A program made the translations under genes and the position numbers. Source: Thiodiazotropha sp040506775 (GTDB lineage Bacteria > Pseudomonadota > Gammaproteobacteria > Chromatiales > Chromatiaceae). From it: 64,000 nt of DNA. Below, in pieces: positions 34,929 to 43,984 of the stretch. A model generated the notes under the pieces. That model had not been told where the DNA came from and made no database searches. It was given only the letters and a program-made list of their open reading frames with translations. The DNA lies in assembly GCA_040506775.1 (NCBI GenBank), contig JBEVWC010000007.1, positions 62,001 through 126,000 on the forward strand, written 5' to 3'. Each line of letters begins with the position of its first letter. The stretch's first letter is position 1.

Positions 34929-35290
34929 GGACCTACCTGATTGTCCGATAGTGGTCGATGTGGCCCGGGTTTCGTTGCAACGTCAAACACCCGCCAACCA
35001 CTCACAGCCCCATGCGGGGTTGTTTGTTTTAAAGTGGTCAACCAGCGGGTTGATATGACTGTGCCGCATGCGGGATGAAATCATGGTTAGTTTTTTCGTG
35101 CGACCGCATGAGACAGGGGGAAGAACAACCTGATGCCAACAGCAATACTGGCAAGGATAGACCAGTAATCGCATCGTGCCACTCTGATGGCACAGGTTCA
35201 ATACATGTTTGCTGAATGATCGCTCAGGCTGCTTCCAGGGCCAGATCCTGGTGTGGTACAGGGGCACCGAGTTGACCAAAAAATATACAG
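34929..35290. other. upstream region of the ATPase operon
   Basis: The gap between the ATPase operon (minus) and bioB (plus). A minus-strand frame at 34983-35279 has no protein-like character. Promoters for the ATPase operon should lie here, but I see no clear pair of hexamers. Confidence 0.5.
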
Positions 35291-35323
35291 ATGTAAACCA
35301 TCTGAGTTTGATTGGGTTGACTG
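35291..35323 (+). promoter_or_regulatory. BirA-type biotin operator
   Basis: ATGTAAACC, 15-base spacer, GGTTGACTG. The proteobacterial BirA operator is TTGTAAACC-N15/16-GGTTTACAA; the left half matches 8 of 9 and the right half 6 of 9, with the right spacing. The right half contains the -35 hexamer of the bioB promoter, so biotinyl-AMP-loaded BirA would block it. birA itself is not in the window. Confidence 0.75.
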
Positions 35324-35344
35324 TGGCCGGCCGATCCTTACACT
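35317..35344 (+). promoter_or_regulatory. sigma-70 promoter of the bio operon
   Basis: TTGACT (35317-35322), 16-base spacer, TACACT (35339-35344). The predicted start of transcription is about 20 bases before bioB. It overlaps the BirA operator. Confidence 0.65.
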
Positions 35345-35368
35345 AGCGATTCAGCCACCATCAACTGG

Positions 35369-36385
35369 ATGAATCCCATGACCGAACACCCCCTGCGTCA
35401 CGACTGGAAACTCGATGAGATCGAGGCGATTCTGGATCTGCCCTTCAACGATCTGCTGTTTCGCGCACAGACCGTGCACCGGGCCCATTTTGATCCCAAC
35501 CAGGTGCAGATGAGCAGCCTGCTGAGCATCAAGACCGGCGCCTGCTCCGAGGACTGCGGCTACTGCTCCCAGAGCGCGCGCAACGATTCCGGCCTGGAAG
35601 CGGAAAAACTCATGCCCCTGGACGACGTGGTCAAGGCGGCACAGGCGGCCCGGGACAAGGGCGCGACCCGATTCTGCATGGGCGCCGCCTGGCGTAATCC
35701 CACCGACAAAAATCTGGACAAGGTCATCGAAATGGTGGAAGCGGTTCACGGGCTGGGCCTGGAAACCTGCCTCACCCTGGGCATGCTGAGCGAATCCCAG
35801 GCGTTCAAGCTGCGCGATGCGGGACTCGACTACTACAATCACAACCTCGACACCTCCCCTGAGTTCTACGGCAATGTGATCACCACCCGGACTTTCGATG
35901 ACCGGCTCAACACCCTCGCACACGTCCGTGATGCGGGCATCAATGTCTGTTCCGGGGGGATTCTCGGCATGGGTGAGTCGCGCCGTGACCGGGCCAGCAT
36001 GTTGCGCGAACTGGTCAACCTGCCGAGACACCCGGAGTCGGTGCCGATCAACATGCTGGTGAAGATCGAGGGCACCCCGCTTTCTGGGGTGGAGGACCTG
36101 GATCCCCTGGAGTTTGTGCGTACCATCGCCACCGCGCGCATCCTGATGCCCGAATCCTACGTCCGGCTCTCTGCCGGGCGCACGGCCATGAGCGACGAGA
36201 TGCAGGCACTGTGTTTCCTCGCCGGGGCCAACTCCATCTTCTACGGCGATCGCCTGTTGACCACCGACAATCCGGAAGCGGACAAGGACCTGGCACTGCT
36301 GAAACGTCTCGGCATGAATACCGAGGAGTGGGTGGAGACCGAGGTCAAGGCGGCCAAGGTGCCCTGCAGCAGCCGGGCCGGATGA
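35369..36385 (+). CDS. bioB: biotin synthase
   Basis: Radical-SAM enzyme that inserts sulfur into dethiobiotin. The 338-residue protein has the CxxxCxxC cluster C59-C63-C66 (CSEDCGYCSQS), and further family landmarks CMGAAWRNP, GLETCLTLGML, YYNHNLDTSPEFY and VRLSAGR. The ATG at 35369 could be replaced by ATG 35378, which has a better-spaced GGATG. It is the first gene of bioBFHCD; bioA is not in the window. Confidence 0.97.
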   Translation: MNPMTEHPLRHDWKLDEIEAILDLPFNDLLFRAQTVHRAHFDPNQVQMSSLLSIKTGACSEDCGYCSQSARNDSGLEAEKLMPLDDVVKAAQAARDKGATRFCMGAAWRNPTDKNLDKVIEMVEAVHGLGLETCLTLGMLSESQAFKLRDAGLDYYNHNLDTSPEFYGNVITTRTFDDRLNTLAHVRDAGINVCSGGILGMGESRRDRASMLRELVNLPRHPESVPINMLVKIEGTPLSGVEDLDPLEFVRTIATARILMPESYVRLSAGRTAMSDEMQALCFLAGANSIFYGDRLLTTDNPEADKDLALLKRLGMNTEEWVETEVKAAKVPCSSRAG

Positions 36386-36401
36386 AGTCATTCAAATCCT
36401 G

Positions 36402-37576
36402 ATGAACGAATGGACCGATGAGCTGGCGCGGCGACGCGCCTCCGGGCTTTACCGTGTCCGGCGGGTGACCTCGTCCCCCCAGCAGGCGGAGATGACCCTG
36501 GACGGCCGGCCCATGCTGAGCTTCTGCAGTAACGACTACCTGGGGCTGGCGAATCATCCGGAGGTGATTCAGGCCGCCACCGAGGCCATGCGGGACTACG
36601 GGCTGGGCAGCGGCGCGGCGCACCTGATCAACGGTCATTCGCATCACCACCATGCCCTCGAAGAGGAGTTGGCCGAGTTCACCGGCCGTGCAAGGGCATT
36701 ACTGTTTTCAACCGGGTATATGGCCAACCAGGGGGTGATCACCGCCCTGCTGGGGAGTGCCGACTGCCTGTTTCAGGATCGTCTCAACCACGCCTCCCTG
36801 GTGGATGCGGGGCAACTCAGCCAGGCCCGGGTGAAGCGCTACCAGCATGCGGATCCGCAAAGTCTGGAGCGCCAGATCCAGGCCTGCGATGGCCGTCACC
36901 GGTTGATCGTCACGGACGGGGTCTTCAGCATGGATGGTGACCTGGCGCCGCTTCCGCAACTGGCGGACATTGCCCGCCAACATCGAGCCTGGCTGATGGT
37001 CGACGATGCCCATGGCCTGGGTGTGCTGGGTTCGCAGGGCGGTGGCAGCCTCAGCCATTTCGGCCTGGATGCGGATGCAGTACCGATCCTGATGGGGACC
37101 CTGGGCAAGGGCTTAGGCAGCTTCGGCGCCTTCGTCGCCGGCAGCGAGGCATTGATCGAAACCCTGATCCAGCAGGCGCGCAGCTACATCTACACCACCG
37201 CGACGCCCCCGGCGATTGCCGCCGCCACCCGGGTCAGTCTGCGCATCGCGCAGCAGGAGACCTGGCGACGCGAGCGGCTCAGGGAACTGGTGTTTCGATT
37301 TCGCGCACAGGCGACGCAGATCGGTCTGCCGCTGATGGATTCCATCACCCCGATCCAGCCGGTTGTTGCCGGCAGCGCGGAGCAGGCCCTCGACTGGAGC
37401 CGTCAGCTCGAGGCCCGGGGCATCCTGGTCACTGCCATCCGCCCGCCCACCGTGCCGGAGGGCAGCGCCCGGTTGCGCATNNNNNNNNNNGCATCACCTT
37501 GAGTGCCACGCACACCGACCGGCATCTGCAACGCCTGCTGGATGCCTTGGCCACTCTCAGCGGAGACCCGGCATGA
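36402..37576 (+). CDS. bioF: 8-amino-7-oxononanoate synthase, interrupted by a 10-N gap
   Basis: PLP enzyme that condenses pimeloyl-ACP with alanine. Landmarks: FCSNDYLGLANHPEV, GSGAAHLINGH, LMVDDAHGLGVLG and the PLP-lysine in GTLGKGLGSFGAF. At 37481-37490 ten Ns break the frame: read literally, it stops at 37502. Collapsing the Ns and the GCAT present on both sides restores a continuous RLRITLSATHTDRHLQRLL end and a 386-residue protein stopping at 37576, a normal family length. The stop overlaps the bioH start (ATGA). I therefore treat the gene as intact. Confidence 0.93.
37481..37490. other. 10-N assembly gap inside bioF
   Basis: Left flank ends GCGCAT, right flank starts GCATCACC. The shared GCAT suggests that the two ends overlap and that no sequence is missing. 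Confidence 0.95.
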
Positions 37577-38346
37577 CCCTGAATGCAGAATCGCTCGGAC
37601 AGGGCCCGGATCTGGTGATGTTGCACGGCTGGGGCATGAACTCGTCGGTGTGGCGGGACTTCGCCGAGTCTTTGGCCGGGGATTACCGGGTGACCCTGAT
37701 CGACATGCCGGGACATGGGCGTAGTCCCTATCATGGGCAGACCCGGCTTGAGGAGTGGGCCGAGGCCGCCCTGGCAGTTGCGCCCGAGCGCGCGGTCTGG
37801 CTGGGCTGGTCGCTGGGTTCCATGGTAACCCTGCAGGCAGGCCTGATCGCCCCGCAGCGCTTCAATGGGGTACTGGTGCTGGCCGGGATGCCCCGCTTTG
37901 TGCAGGGTGATGACTGGCCCCATGCCATGGCCCTGCGCACCCTGAACAATTTCATCGAGGTACTCGGAGACGACCTGAGCCGGGCCATGGAGCGCTTCCT
38001 GGCGCTGCAGATGCTGGGCAGCGACCTGGCAATCGAAACCCTGAAAAAACTCAAGCTGCGGCTCGAGGAGCGCCCGAATCCGTCGCCCGAGGCCTTGCAG
38101 GCCGGACTCGACCTGCTCAGAAGCGGGGATCTCAGAGACCAGCTCGATCGCCTGACCTGTCCCACCGCCTGGATCTACGGCGAGCGGGACACCCTGGCCC
38201 CGGCGGCTGCGGCGCAGCGCCTCGGCGACTGGCTGCCCCAGGCCCGTACCCATACCATCCCCCGGGCGGCACACACCCCGTTTCTCTCCCATCCCCAGGA
38301 GACCGAACGCCATGTGCGGGAAACCCTGGAGTCCTGGTATGCCTGA
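37573..38346 (+). CDS. bioH: pimeloyl-ACP methyl ester carboxylesterase
   Basis: BioH removes the methyl group from pimeloyl-ACP methyl ester, ending pimelate synthesis. The 257-residue alpha/beta hydrolase has the oxyanion HGWGMN, nucleophile elbow GWSLGS, acid Asp in YGERDTLAP and His in RAAHTPF. The start overlaps bioF and the end overlaps bioC by 8 bp, so translation is coupled through the operon. Confidence 0.95.
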   Translation: MTLNAESLGQGPDLVMLHGWGMNSSVWRDFAESLAGDYRVTLIDMPGHGRSPYHGQTRLEEWAEAALAVAPERAVWLGWSLGSMVTLQAGLIAPQRFNGVLVLAGMPRFVQGDDWPHAMALRTLNNFIEVLGDDLSRAMERFLALQMLGSDLAIETLKKLKLRLEERPNPSPEALQAGLDLLRSGDLRDQLDRLTCPTAWIYGERDTLAPAAAAQRLGDWLPQARTHTIPRAAHTPFLSHPQETERHVRETLESWYA

Positions 38347-39214
38347 ACAGAAACGTCCGCCGATCGACAAGCGTCAGGCACGCGCAGCCTTTTCCCGCGC
38401 CGCCGATCGCTACGATGAGGTGGCGGAACTGCAACGGGAGATCGCTGCGCGGATGCTGCAGCGGCTGAGCTACATCCGGCATCAGCCGGAACGGGTGCTC
38501 GATGTGGGTTCAGGCACGGGGGAGGCCACCCTGTCGCTGGCGAAACACTACAAAAAGGCCCAGACCATTGCGCTGGATTTTGCCTACCCGATGCTGCAGC
38601 AGACCCGAAAACGGGGCAGCTGGCTGAGGCGGCCCCGGTGTGTCTGTGGGGATGCCGAGCAGTTGCCCCTGGCGAACCAGTCGGTGGACATGATTTTTTC
38701 CAATGCGGTGCTGCAGTGGTGCAACGACCTGCCAGGCACCCTGCGGGAGTTCCTGCGGGTGTTGCGACCCAAGGGCATGCTGCTGTTCTCCACCTTCGGG
38801 CCGGGCACCCTCCACGAACTGCGATCAAGCTGGTCGGCGGTGGACGGCTATTCCCACGTCAGCCCGTTTCTCGACATGCATGATATCGGCGATGCCCTGG
38901 TACAGGCCGGGTGGGCGGAACCGGTGGTGGACGTGGACCGGATCCGCGTGACTTACGACGATGTGGCCACCCTGATGCAGGATCTGAAAACCCTGGGGGC
39001 ACACAACGTCACCCGGCAGCGGCGCCGTGGCCTGACCGGTAAGGGGCGCATGCGCGCCATGATCGAGGCCTATGAAAGCCTGCGCGAAGATGGCAAACTC
39101 CCCGCCAGTTACGAGGTGGTTTACGGGCATGCCTGGGCACCTGAGCAAAGACACGACAATGGCGTGACCCTGATCCCGGTGGAACAGCTGAGATCCGGTA
39201 TTCCTCGCCGATAA
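38339..39214 (+). CDS. bioC: malonyl-ACP O-methyltransferase
   Basis: BioC methylates malonyl-ACP to start pimelate synthesis. The 291-residue SAM methyltransferase begins KRQARAAFSRAADRYDEVAELQ, the BioC signature, followed by the SAM motif VLDVGSGTGEATLSL and IFSNAVLQWCNDL. ATG 38339 lies inside the last codons of bioH. The carboxyl half (TGKGRMRAMIEAYESLR) is also typical. Confidence 0.95.
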   Translation: MPEQKRPPIDKRQARAAFSRAADRYDEVAELQREIAARMLQRLSYIRHQPERVLDVGSGTGEATLSLAKHYKKAQTIALDFAYPMLQQTRKRGSWLRRPRCVCGDAEQLPLANQSVDMIFSNAVLQWCNDLPGTLREFLRVLRPKGMLLFSTFGPGTLHELRSSWSAVDGYSHVSPFLDMHDIGDALVQAGWAEPVVDVDRIRVTYDDVATLMQDLKTLGAHNVTRQRRRGLTGKGRMRAMIEAYESLREDGKLPASYEVVYGHAWAPEQRHDNGVTLIPVEQLRSGIPRR

Positions 39215-39231
39215 CCGGATAAATTCATATC

Positions 39232-39930
39232 ATGGGAGCAGGCTTTTTCATTACCGGAACGGACACCGGCTGCGGTAAAACCGAGGTCACCCTGGGTTTG
39301 ATGCAGCGTCTGCAACAGCAGGGTCATCAGGTTCTGGGCATGAAGCCGGTGGCCTCCGGCGGGGAACATCTCGACGGCGAACTCAGTAACCAGGATGCCC
39401 GGCGTATCCGCGCACAGGCCAGCATCGAACTCCCCTACAGCGACGTCAATCCCTACGTCTACGAACCTCCCATCGCCCCCCACATGGCCGCACAAATGGC
39501 GGGGCAGAGCATTGATCTGGAACATATCGCCGAGGTCTATGAACGCCTGCGGCAGCAGGCGGAGCTGGTGCTGGTGGAGGGTGTGGGTGGCTGGCACGTG
39601 CCTCTGGGTGAGGAGACCACCGTGGCGGATCTGGTTATACGTCTGAAACTGCCCGTGGTACTGGTGGTGGGAATGCGTCTGGGGTGTATCAATCATGCCC
39701 TGCTGAGTGCCGAGAGCCTGCTGCATGCCGGGGTGAATTTCGCCGGTTGGGTGGCCAACCGGATCGACCCGCAAATGCAGGCCTATGAAGAGAACCTGGC
39801 GACCCTGCGCAGCTGGTTGCCGGCCCCCTGTCTGGGCGAGGTCCCGTATCTGGATCATCCCGACCCGGAACAGGTGGCGAGCTGTCTGGGCGCGATGCCC
39901 TCAGCCTCATCACCGATTCTGACGACCTGA
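39232..39930 (+). CDS. bioD: dethiobiotin synthetase
   Basis: ATP-dependent ring closure giving dethiobiotin. The 232-residue protein has Walker A GTDTGCGKTEVT near residue 8, MKPVASGG with the substrate-binding Lys, and VEGVGGWHVPL. It is the last gene of the bio operon; the convergent GGDEF/EAL gene ends 78 bp further on. No clear terminator hairpin lies between them. Confidence 0.96.
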   Translation: MGAGFFITGTDTGCGKTEVTLGLMQRLQQQGHQVLGMKPVASGGEHLDGELSNQDARRIRAQASIELPYSDVNPYVYEPPIAPHMAAQMAGQSIDLEHIAEVYERLRQQAELVLVEGVGGWHVPLGEETTVADLVIRLKLPVVLVVGMRLGCINHALLSAESLLHAGVNFAGWVANRIDPQMQAYEENLATLRSWLPAPCLGEVPYLDHPDPEQVASCLGAMPSASSPILTT

Positions 39931-40008
39931 GCGCAACAGGATTGCGGATATCATGGGGTAATACCTGATCCATACCCGAACAGGGATGTCCAGGCGTGAC
40001 TCTGCTCG

Positions 40009-42999
40009 TCAGTGAAGCGACGGTTTGCCGTTGAAGTTCTGCAGCAGCCTCTCCGCCTCCTCGGCGGTGACCGGTGCACTGACCAGAGTGCCCTGTATCT
40101 CATCGCATTCGAGATGTTTCAGCACCAGCCGCTGAGCTTCGGTTTCGACCCCCTCTGCGATCACTTTCAGTTCCAGGCTCTTGGCCAGTGAAATGATTGC
40201 CGTGACGATCGCCTGGGCATGGTTGTCCGGCAGCAGGGAATTGAGAAAGGTCCGGTCGATCTTGATGCTGCTGATCGGCAGCTTCTGCAGATAATTCAGG
40301 GACGAAAATCCCTTGCCGAAGTCGTCCAGGGCGAACTTCATCCCCGCCTCATGCAGTTTCATCATGATGTCCCGGGTGTGCTCGAAATTTTCGATCAGTG
40401 AAGTCTCTGTGATCTCGAGTTCGATCTTCGAGGCGTCGATCTTGCGTCGCTCGCAGATGCGTAGAAATTTCTCCGCCAGGCTGGCGTCACGCAGCTGTAC
40501 GGTGGAGAGATTGACCGCAAGGCTGATGTTGTGAAAACCGCTTTTGTGCCAGCGGCGCAGATCCGCGCTGGCCTTCTTGAAGACCCAGATGCCCAGCTTG
40601 TTGATCAGCCCGGTGTGTTCCGCCACCGGAATGAATTCGGCAGGCGGGATCATGCCCACCTTGGCGTGAGGCCAGCGGGCGAGGGCCTCCATGCCGGTAA
40701 TCCGGCCGCTCAGGATATCGAACTTCGGTTGATACACCAGCTCGAACTGCTGCCGCACGATGGCTTTGTGCAACTGGGTTTCGAGCCAGATGCTGTGATA
40801 GGCCTTGCGATTGATCTCGCGGGAGAAGAAACGGATGCGGTTGCTTCCCGGGTCCTCCTTGGCGACTCTGCGCGCGGTGGTGGCTTTCTGCAGCAGCCCG
40901 CTCGGAGTGTCATCGTCATAGGGAAACAGGGCAACCCCCATACTGAACGAAAGATAAAGTTCCTGGTCGTCCACATGGATGGGCTTCTTCAACCGGCTGA
41001 GGATGCGGTGCGCCACCCAGGTCACTGACTTGATGTCGCTGACCCCGGTGACGATCAGTGCGAACTCGTCCTTGTTGAGCCTTGAAATGTTCGGTGAAGG
41101 GGTCTCGTTCTGATCATCGATCACCGCGATGGTGTCGGTTTTGCGCAGTGACAGCACCAGGCGTTCCGCAATCAGCTTGAGTATCTGGTCACCGGTCACA
41201 TACCCCAGGGCATCATTCAGACGGGAGAAGTTGTCCACGTCGAGGGAAATGATTGCGGTGGACTGATGATTGCGCTCGCTGCGCGCCAGCTCCTGGCTGA
41301 TACGGTCGTTGAATATGTAGCGATTGGGCAGCCCGGTCAGTTCGTCCTTGCCCTCTCTGCGCTTGATCTCTTCCCGGGTGTACTCGAGTTCCGATTCGAG
41401 CTGACGTATCAGGTCCTCGAGTCGCAGCACTTCACTCTGCAGGCTTCGCTCCGCCTCGGTTTTCTCCCTGCCGTTCGAATCGATGAAGGAATTCACCGCG
41501 AGCATGGGATCCAGACCCGGCTTGTCGATCAGTTCCGGTGTCCAGGCCACAATGCAGTTGCGTCCGCGCTGTTTCGCTTCGTACAGCGCATGATCCGCGT
41601 TGTTGACCAGCAGCATGGAATCATCGATGCCCTTTTCCAGAGCGGCCAGTCCGATACTGATGGTCACGGTTTTCGGTTTGTCGAACAGGGCATGGCATTT
41701 CTGCAGAATATCCATGCGCAGCCGCTCGGCGATAAGCTTGGCCTGCTCGGTGTTTGCATCAGGCAGCACCACCGCGAATTCGTCACCGCCGTATCGGCCC
41801 ACCAGATCCTCAGGCCGTGAATTGCCGCTGAGGATTTCCGAAATATGTTTGATCACCTTGTCGCCGTTGGCGTGACCGTAGTGGTCATTGATCTGCTTGA
41901 ACAGATCGATGTCCACCATCATGAAAATCAGATCGCGGTTTTCCCTTACCGAGATTTTGAACAGCTGATCGAGCTTCTTGAAAAAGGCGCGCCGGTTGAG
42001 ACAGCCGGTCAGCGGATCCCGGGTGGCGAGGAACTCGAGCTCCACGGTTTTGCTGCGCAATGCCTTTTCGGAGATGCGCAATTTCAGCAACGCGGATTTC
42101 AACTGACGGTAGTGCTGTTCCAGTTCGGTCATATCGTCGAAGGTGGCAAGCACCCCGCGCAGATGTCCGTCGTTGTCGAAGATCGGCGCGCTGTTGACCG
42201 AAAACACCCGTTCAATGTCGTTTCCAGACTCGAACCGCACCGGAATTCCCGTAACCCGCTCACAATTGTTGAGGCTGATATGCCAGGGAAGATTTTCCGG
42301 AATATCAGATCCCTCACGCTGTTTCCACAGCAGGTCATCCGCGGTCCTGCCGATCAGGCTTTCATTGCGGTGTCCGGTCTTGTTGCTGAACGAGTCATTT
42401 GCCAGCAGGATGCGAAACTTTTCGTCCATGATGAGCAGGCCTTCGGACAAGGCGTTAAACGCGGATCGAACCCGTTCCGGAATGATGGATTTGATGACGG
42501 TCTCATCACTGGGTCCGCGTCGCCACATCAGATAAGTGATGAGTCCGCTGAGAAGCAGCAACAGGCCCAGCTGTAAAAAGCTCATCCCTTGGTTGCCCAC
42601 GCTTTCGTGGATATTCAGTTTTAGACTGCCGAGGGCCTCATAACCCCTGCTGATGGGTACCTCCAACACCCGCTCGGTAACCGGCTCCGGGATGCTGGTC
42701 GTATTGGAGTGATTTTCAAATGAGAGGCTGTTTCCGGAGTTGGTTCGAACCGTCAAGGCATCGATATCAGGATTCTGTGCAAGCGAATCATTGAGAATGG
42801 ATTCAAGACTTTTGAAATCGCTTTGTTGAGTGGCCTCGAAGAGCCGGTCTGCGAGCGCTTCAGCAAAGCGCTTCCAGTGCTGCCGACTCTCGTCCTCCTG
42901 ACCCGGTAGCAGATGCAACAGCTGCCCGACTGAAATGATCAGCAGTGTAACCAGAGTCAGGAGAGTGATGAATTTTACAGGCTGATGCAGCGATGCCAT
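40009..42999 (-). CDS. membrane PAS-GGDEF-GGDEF-EAL cyclic-di-GMP protein
   Basis: The 996-residue protein has two membrane helices (about 9-29 and 138-160) around a periplasmic segment, then a PAS domain (about 180-300). The first GGDEF domain is intact (RYGGDEFAVVL). The second has the fold and ELTGLPNRYIFNDRI but a degenerate site, LNKDEFALIV. The EAL domain keeps MEALARW, NLSTVQL, ELEITETSL, DDFGKG, IKIDRTFL and EGVETEAQ, so phosphodiesterase activity is plausible. The double GGDEF is unusual; the second may bind GTP as a regulatory module. It stands alone. Confidence 0.92.
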   Translation of the reverse strand: MASLHQPVKFITLLTLVTLLIISVGQLLHLLPGQEDESRQHWKRFAEALADRLFEATQQSDFKSLESILNDSLAQNPDIDALTVRTNSGNSLSFENHSNTTSIPEPVTERVLEVPISRGYEALGSLKLNIHESVGNQGMSFLQLGLLLLLSGLITYLMWRRGPSDETVIKSIIPERVRSAFNALSEGLLIMDEKFRILLANDSFSNKTGHRNESLIGRTADDLLWKQREGSDIPENLPWHISLNNCERVTGIPVRFESGNDIERVFSVNSAPIFDNDGHLRGVLATFDDMTELEQHYRQLKSALLKLRISEKALRSKTVELEFLATRDPLTGCLNRRAFFKKLDQLFKISVRENRDLIFMMVDIDLFKQINDHYGHANGDKVIKHISEILSGNSRPEDLVGRYGGDEFAVVLPDANTEQAKLIAERLRMDILQKCHALFDKPKTVTISIGLAALEKGIDDSMLLVNNADHALYEAKQRGRNCIVAWTPELIDKPGLDPMLAVNSFIDSNGREKTEAERSLQSEVLRLEDLIRQLESELEYTREEIKRREGKDELTGLPNRYIFNDRISQELARSERNHQSTAIISLDVDNFSRLNDALGYVTGDQILKLIAERLVLSLRKTDTIAVIDDQNETPSPNISRLNKDEFALIVTGVSDIKSVTWVAHRILSRLKKPIHVDDQELYLSFSMGVALFPYDDDTPSGLLQKATTARRVAKEDPGSNRIRFFSREINRKAYHSIWLETQLHKAIVRQQFELVYQPKFDILSGRITGMEALARWPHAKVGMIPPAEFIPVAEHTGLINKLGIWVFKKASADLRRWHKSGFHNISLAVNLSTVQLRDASLAEKFLRICERRKIDASKIELEITETSLIENFEHTRDIMMKLHEAGMKFALDDFGKGFSSLNYLQKLPISSIKIDRTFLNSLLPDNHAQAIVTAIISLAKSLELKVIAEGVETEAQRLVLKHLECDEIQGTLVSAPVTAEEAERLLQNFNGKPSLH

Positions 43000-43195
43000 T
43001 GATCACACTCTGTCATAAACTGCTGTACAGAGAGCTTGCTTCCCTGACTATCCATGACAACACCCGGGTAAAGAGAGCAACCGGGTATGCGCCGTTGTTG
43101 CGTGGTTGTACTGATTGGAGCACATAAATATCACTACCTTCATGACATGATCCGAGAATCCCTGTCGTTTTCAGACGTCGTCCCAGTCAATTGGC

Positions 43196-43429
43196 TTAAA
43201 AGCGTTGCCGACTGAGGCGTATACCATGCACGTGAAATGGCAGTGGGTTGCATCCCTGGATAACCATTTCGACCAGCGTCATTTGAGCTTTAAGCGTTTC
43301 GTCGCCTGATTCGATCCGTTGAGCGGATAACCGGCCAACTATCGGTCCGGAAAGGGAATGCTCTTCCCCCTGGAGCGCCTCGATCTGGATCACCTCAAAA
43401 TCGGCAGAGGGATATCGTTTCAGGAGCAT
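43196..43429 (-). CDS. possible small hypothetical protein
   Basis: A 77-codon frame (MLLKRYPSADFEVIQIEALQ...) with even composition and no hydrophobic segment. There is no clear ribosome site and no family I recognise. It is the only passable candidate in the 985-bp interval 43000-43984 between the GGDEF/EAL gene and rpoH; a second frame at 43586-43903 looks worse. Confidence 0.3.
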   Translation of the reverse strand: MLLKRYPSADFEVIQIEALQGEEHSLSGPIVGRLSAQRIESGDETLKAQMTLVEMVIQGCNPLPFHVHGIRLSRQRF

Positions 43430-43949
43430 GGCACACCCGTTCGCAAGGGATCTCGCTGCTTGCCGTTATTCCTGAAGAAGCACAAAAAACCGAGTTAAAT
43501 TATTATCTTAGCCTTCGGTTGTTGGTATGTCGCGGTGTCTTCAGGTGGGTGGATTGTTCTCAACTGAATGTCCGCGGTTGATGCTTCATTGGCGTTCAGG
43601 TCGCAGCTGACGATGGCTCATTTTGTATCTGAAAAGTGCTGTAAATTCCTGTAAATCAATAAATTCCTGTATTATTCCTTTGGCGAAAAAGATTCCGTCG
43701 TTGAGTATATGAACAGTATCCAGAAGAGGGTTTATAGCAGATAGGCTCGTCCTCATAAACTCCGTGCAGGGGATTCCGGACTTTGCAAGGAATGTCAGCA
43801 GGCCAGTGCGACTGGTCTGATAGATTGAGGGGGCGTTGCTGCCACTCGCGACCGGACCTGGATCTCGGTGACTGATTCTGCAGGTGCCAGCTCCTTGCGG
43901 CATTGTGAAATCCTGGCTTGGGTTGTATTTATTCCGCTTCTGAACGTCA

Positions 43950-43975
43950 ACCGGCGGTAGCCAACTACCGCCGGT
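43950..43975 (-). terminator. 11-bp hairpin downstream of rpoH
   Basis: ACCGGCGGTAG, loop of four, CTACCGCCGGT, perfect, 10 bases after the rpoH stop. The minus strand that follows reads TGACGTTC, so the T-run is poor. A transcript end or RNA-stabilising hairpin is likely. Confidence 0.6.
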
Positions 43976-43984
43976 CCCTGTGCA

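Noticed and set aside
34983..35279. 98-codon minus-strand frame upstream of the ATPase operon
   Set aside because: No protein-like pattern, no ribosome site, and it overlaps the region where promoters are needed.
43586..43903. 105-codon minus-strand frame downstream of rpoH
   Set aside because: Uneven composition and no ribosome site; a shorter inner start is possible but unsupported.
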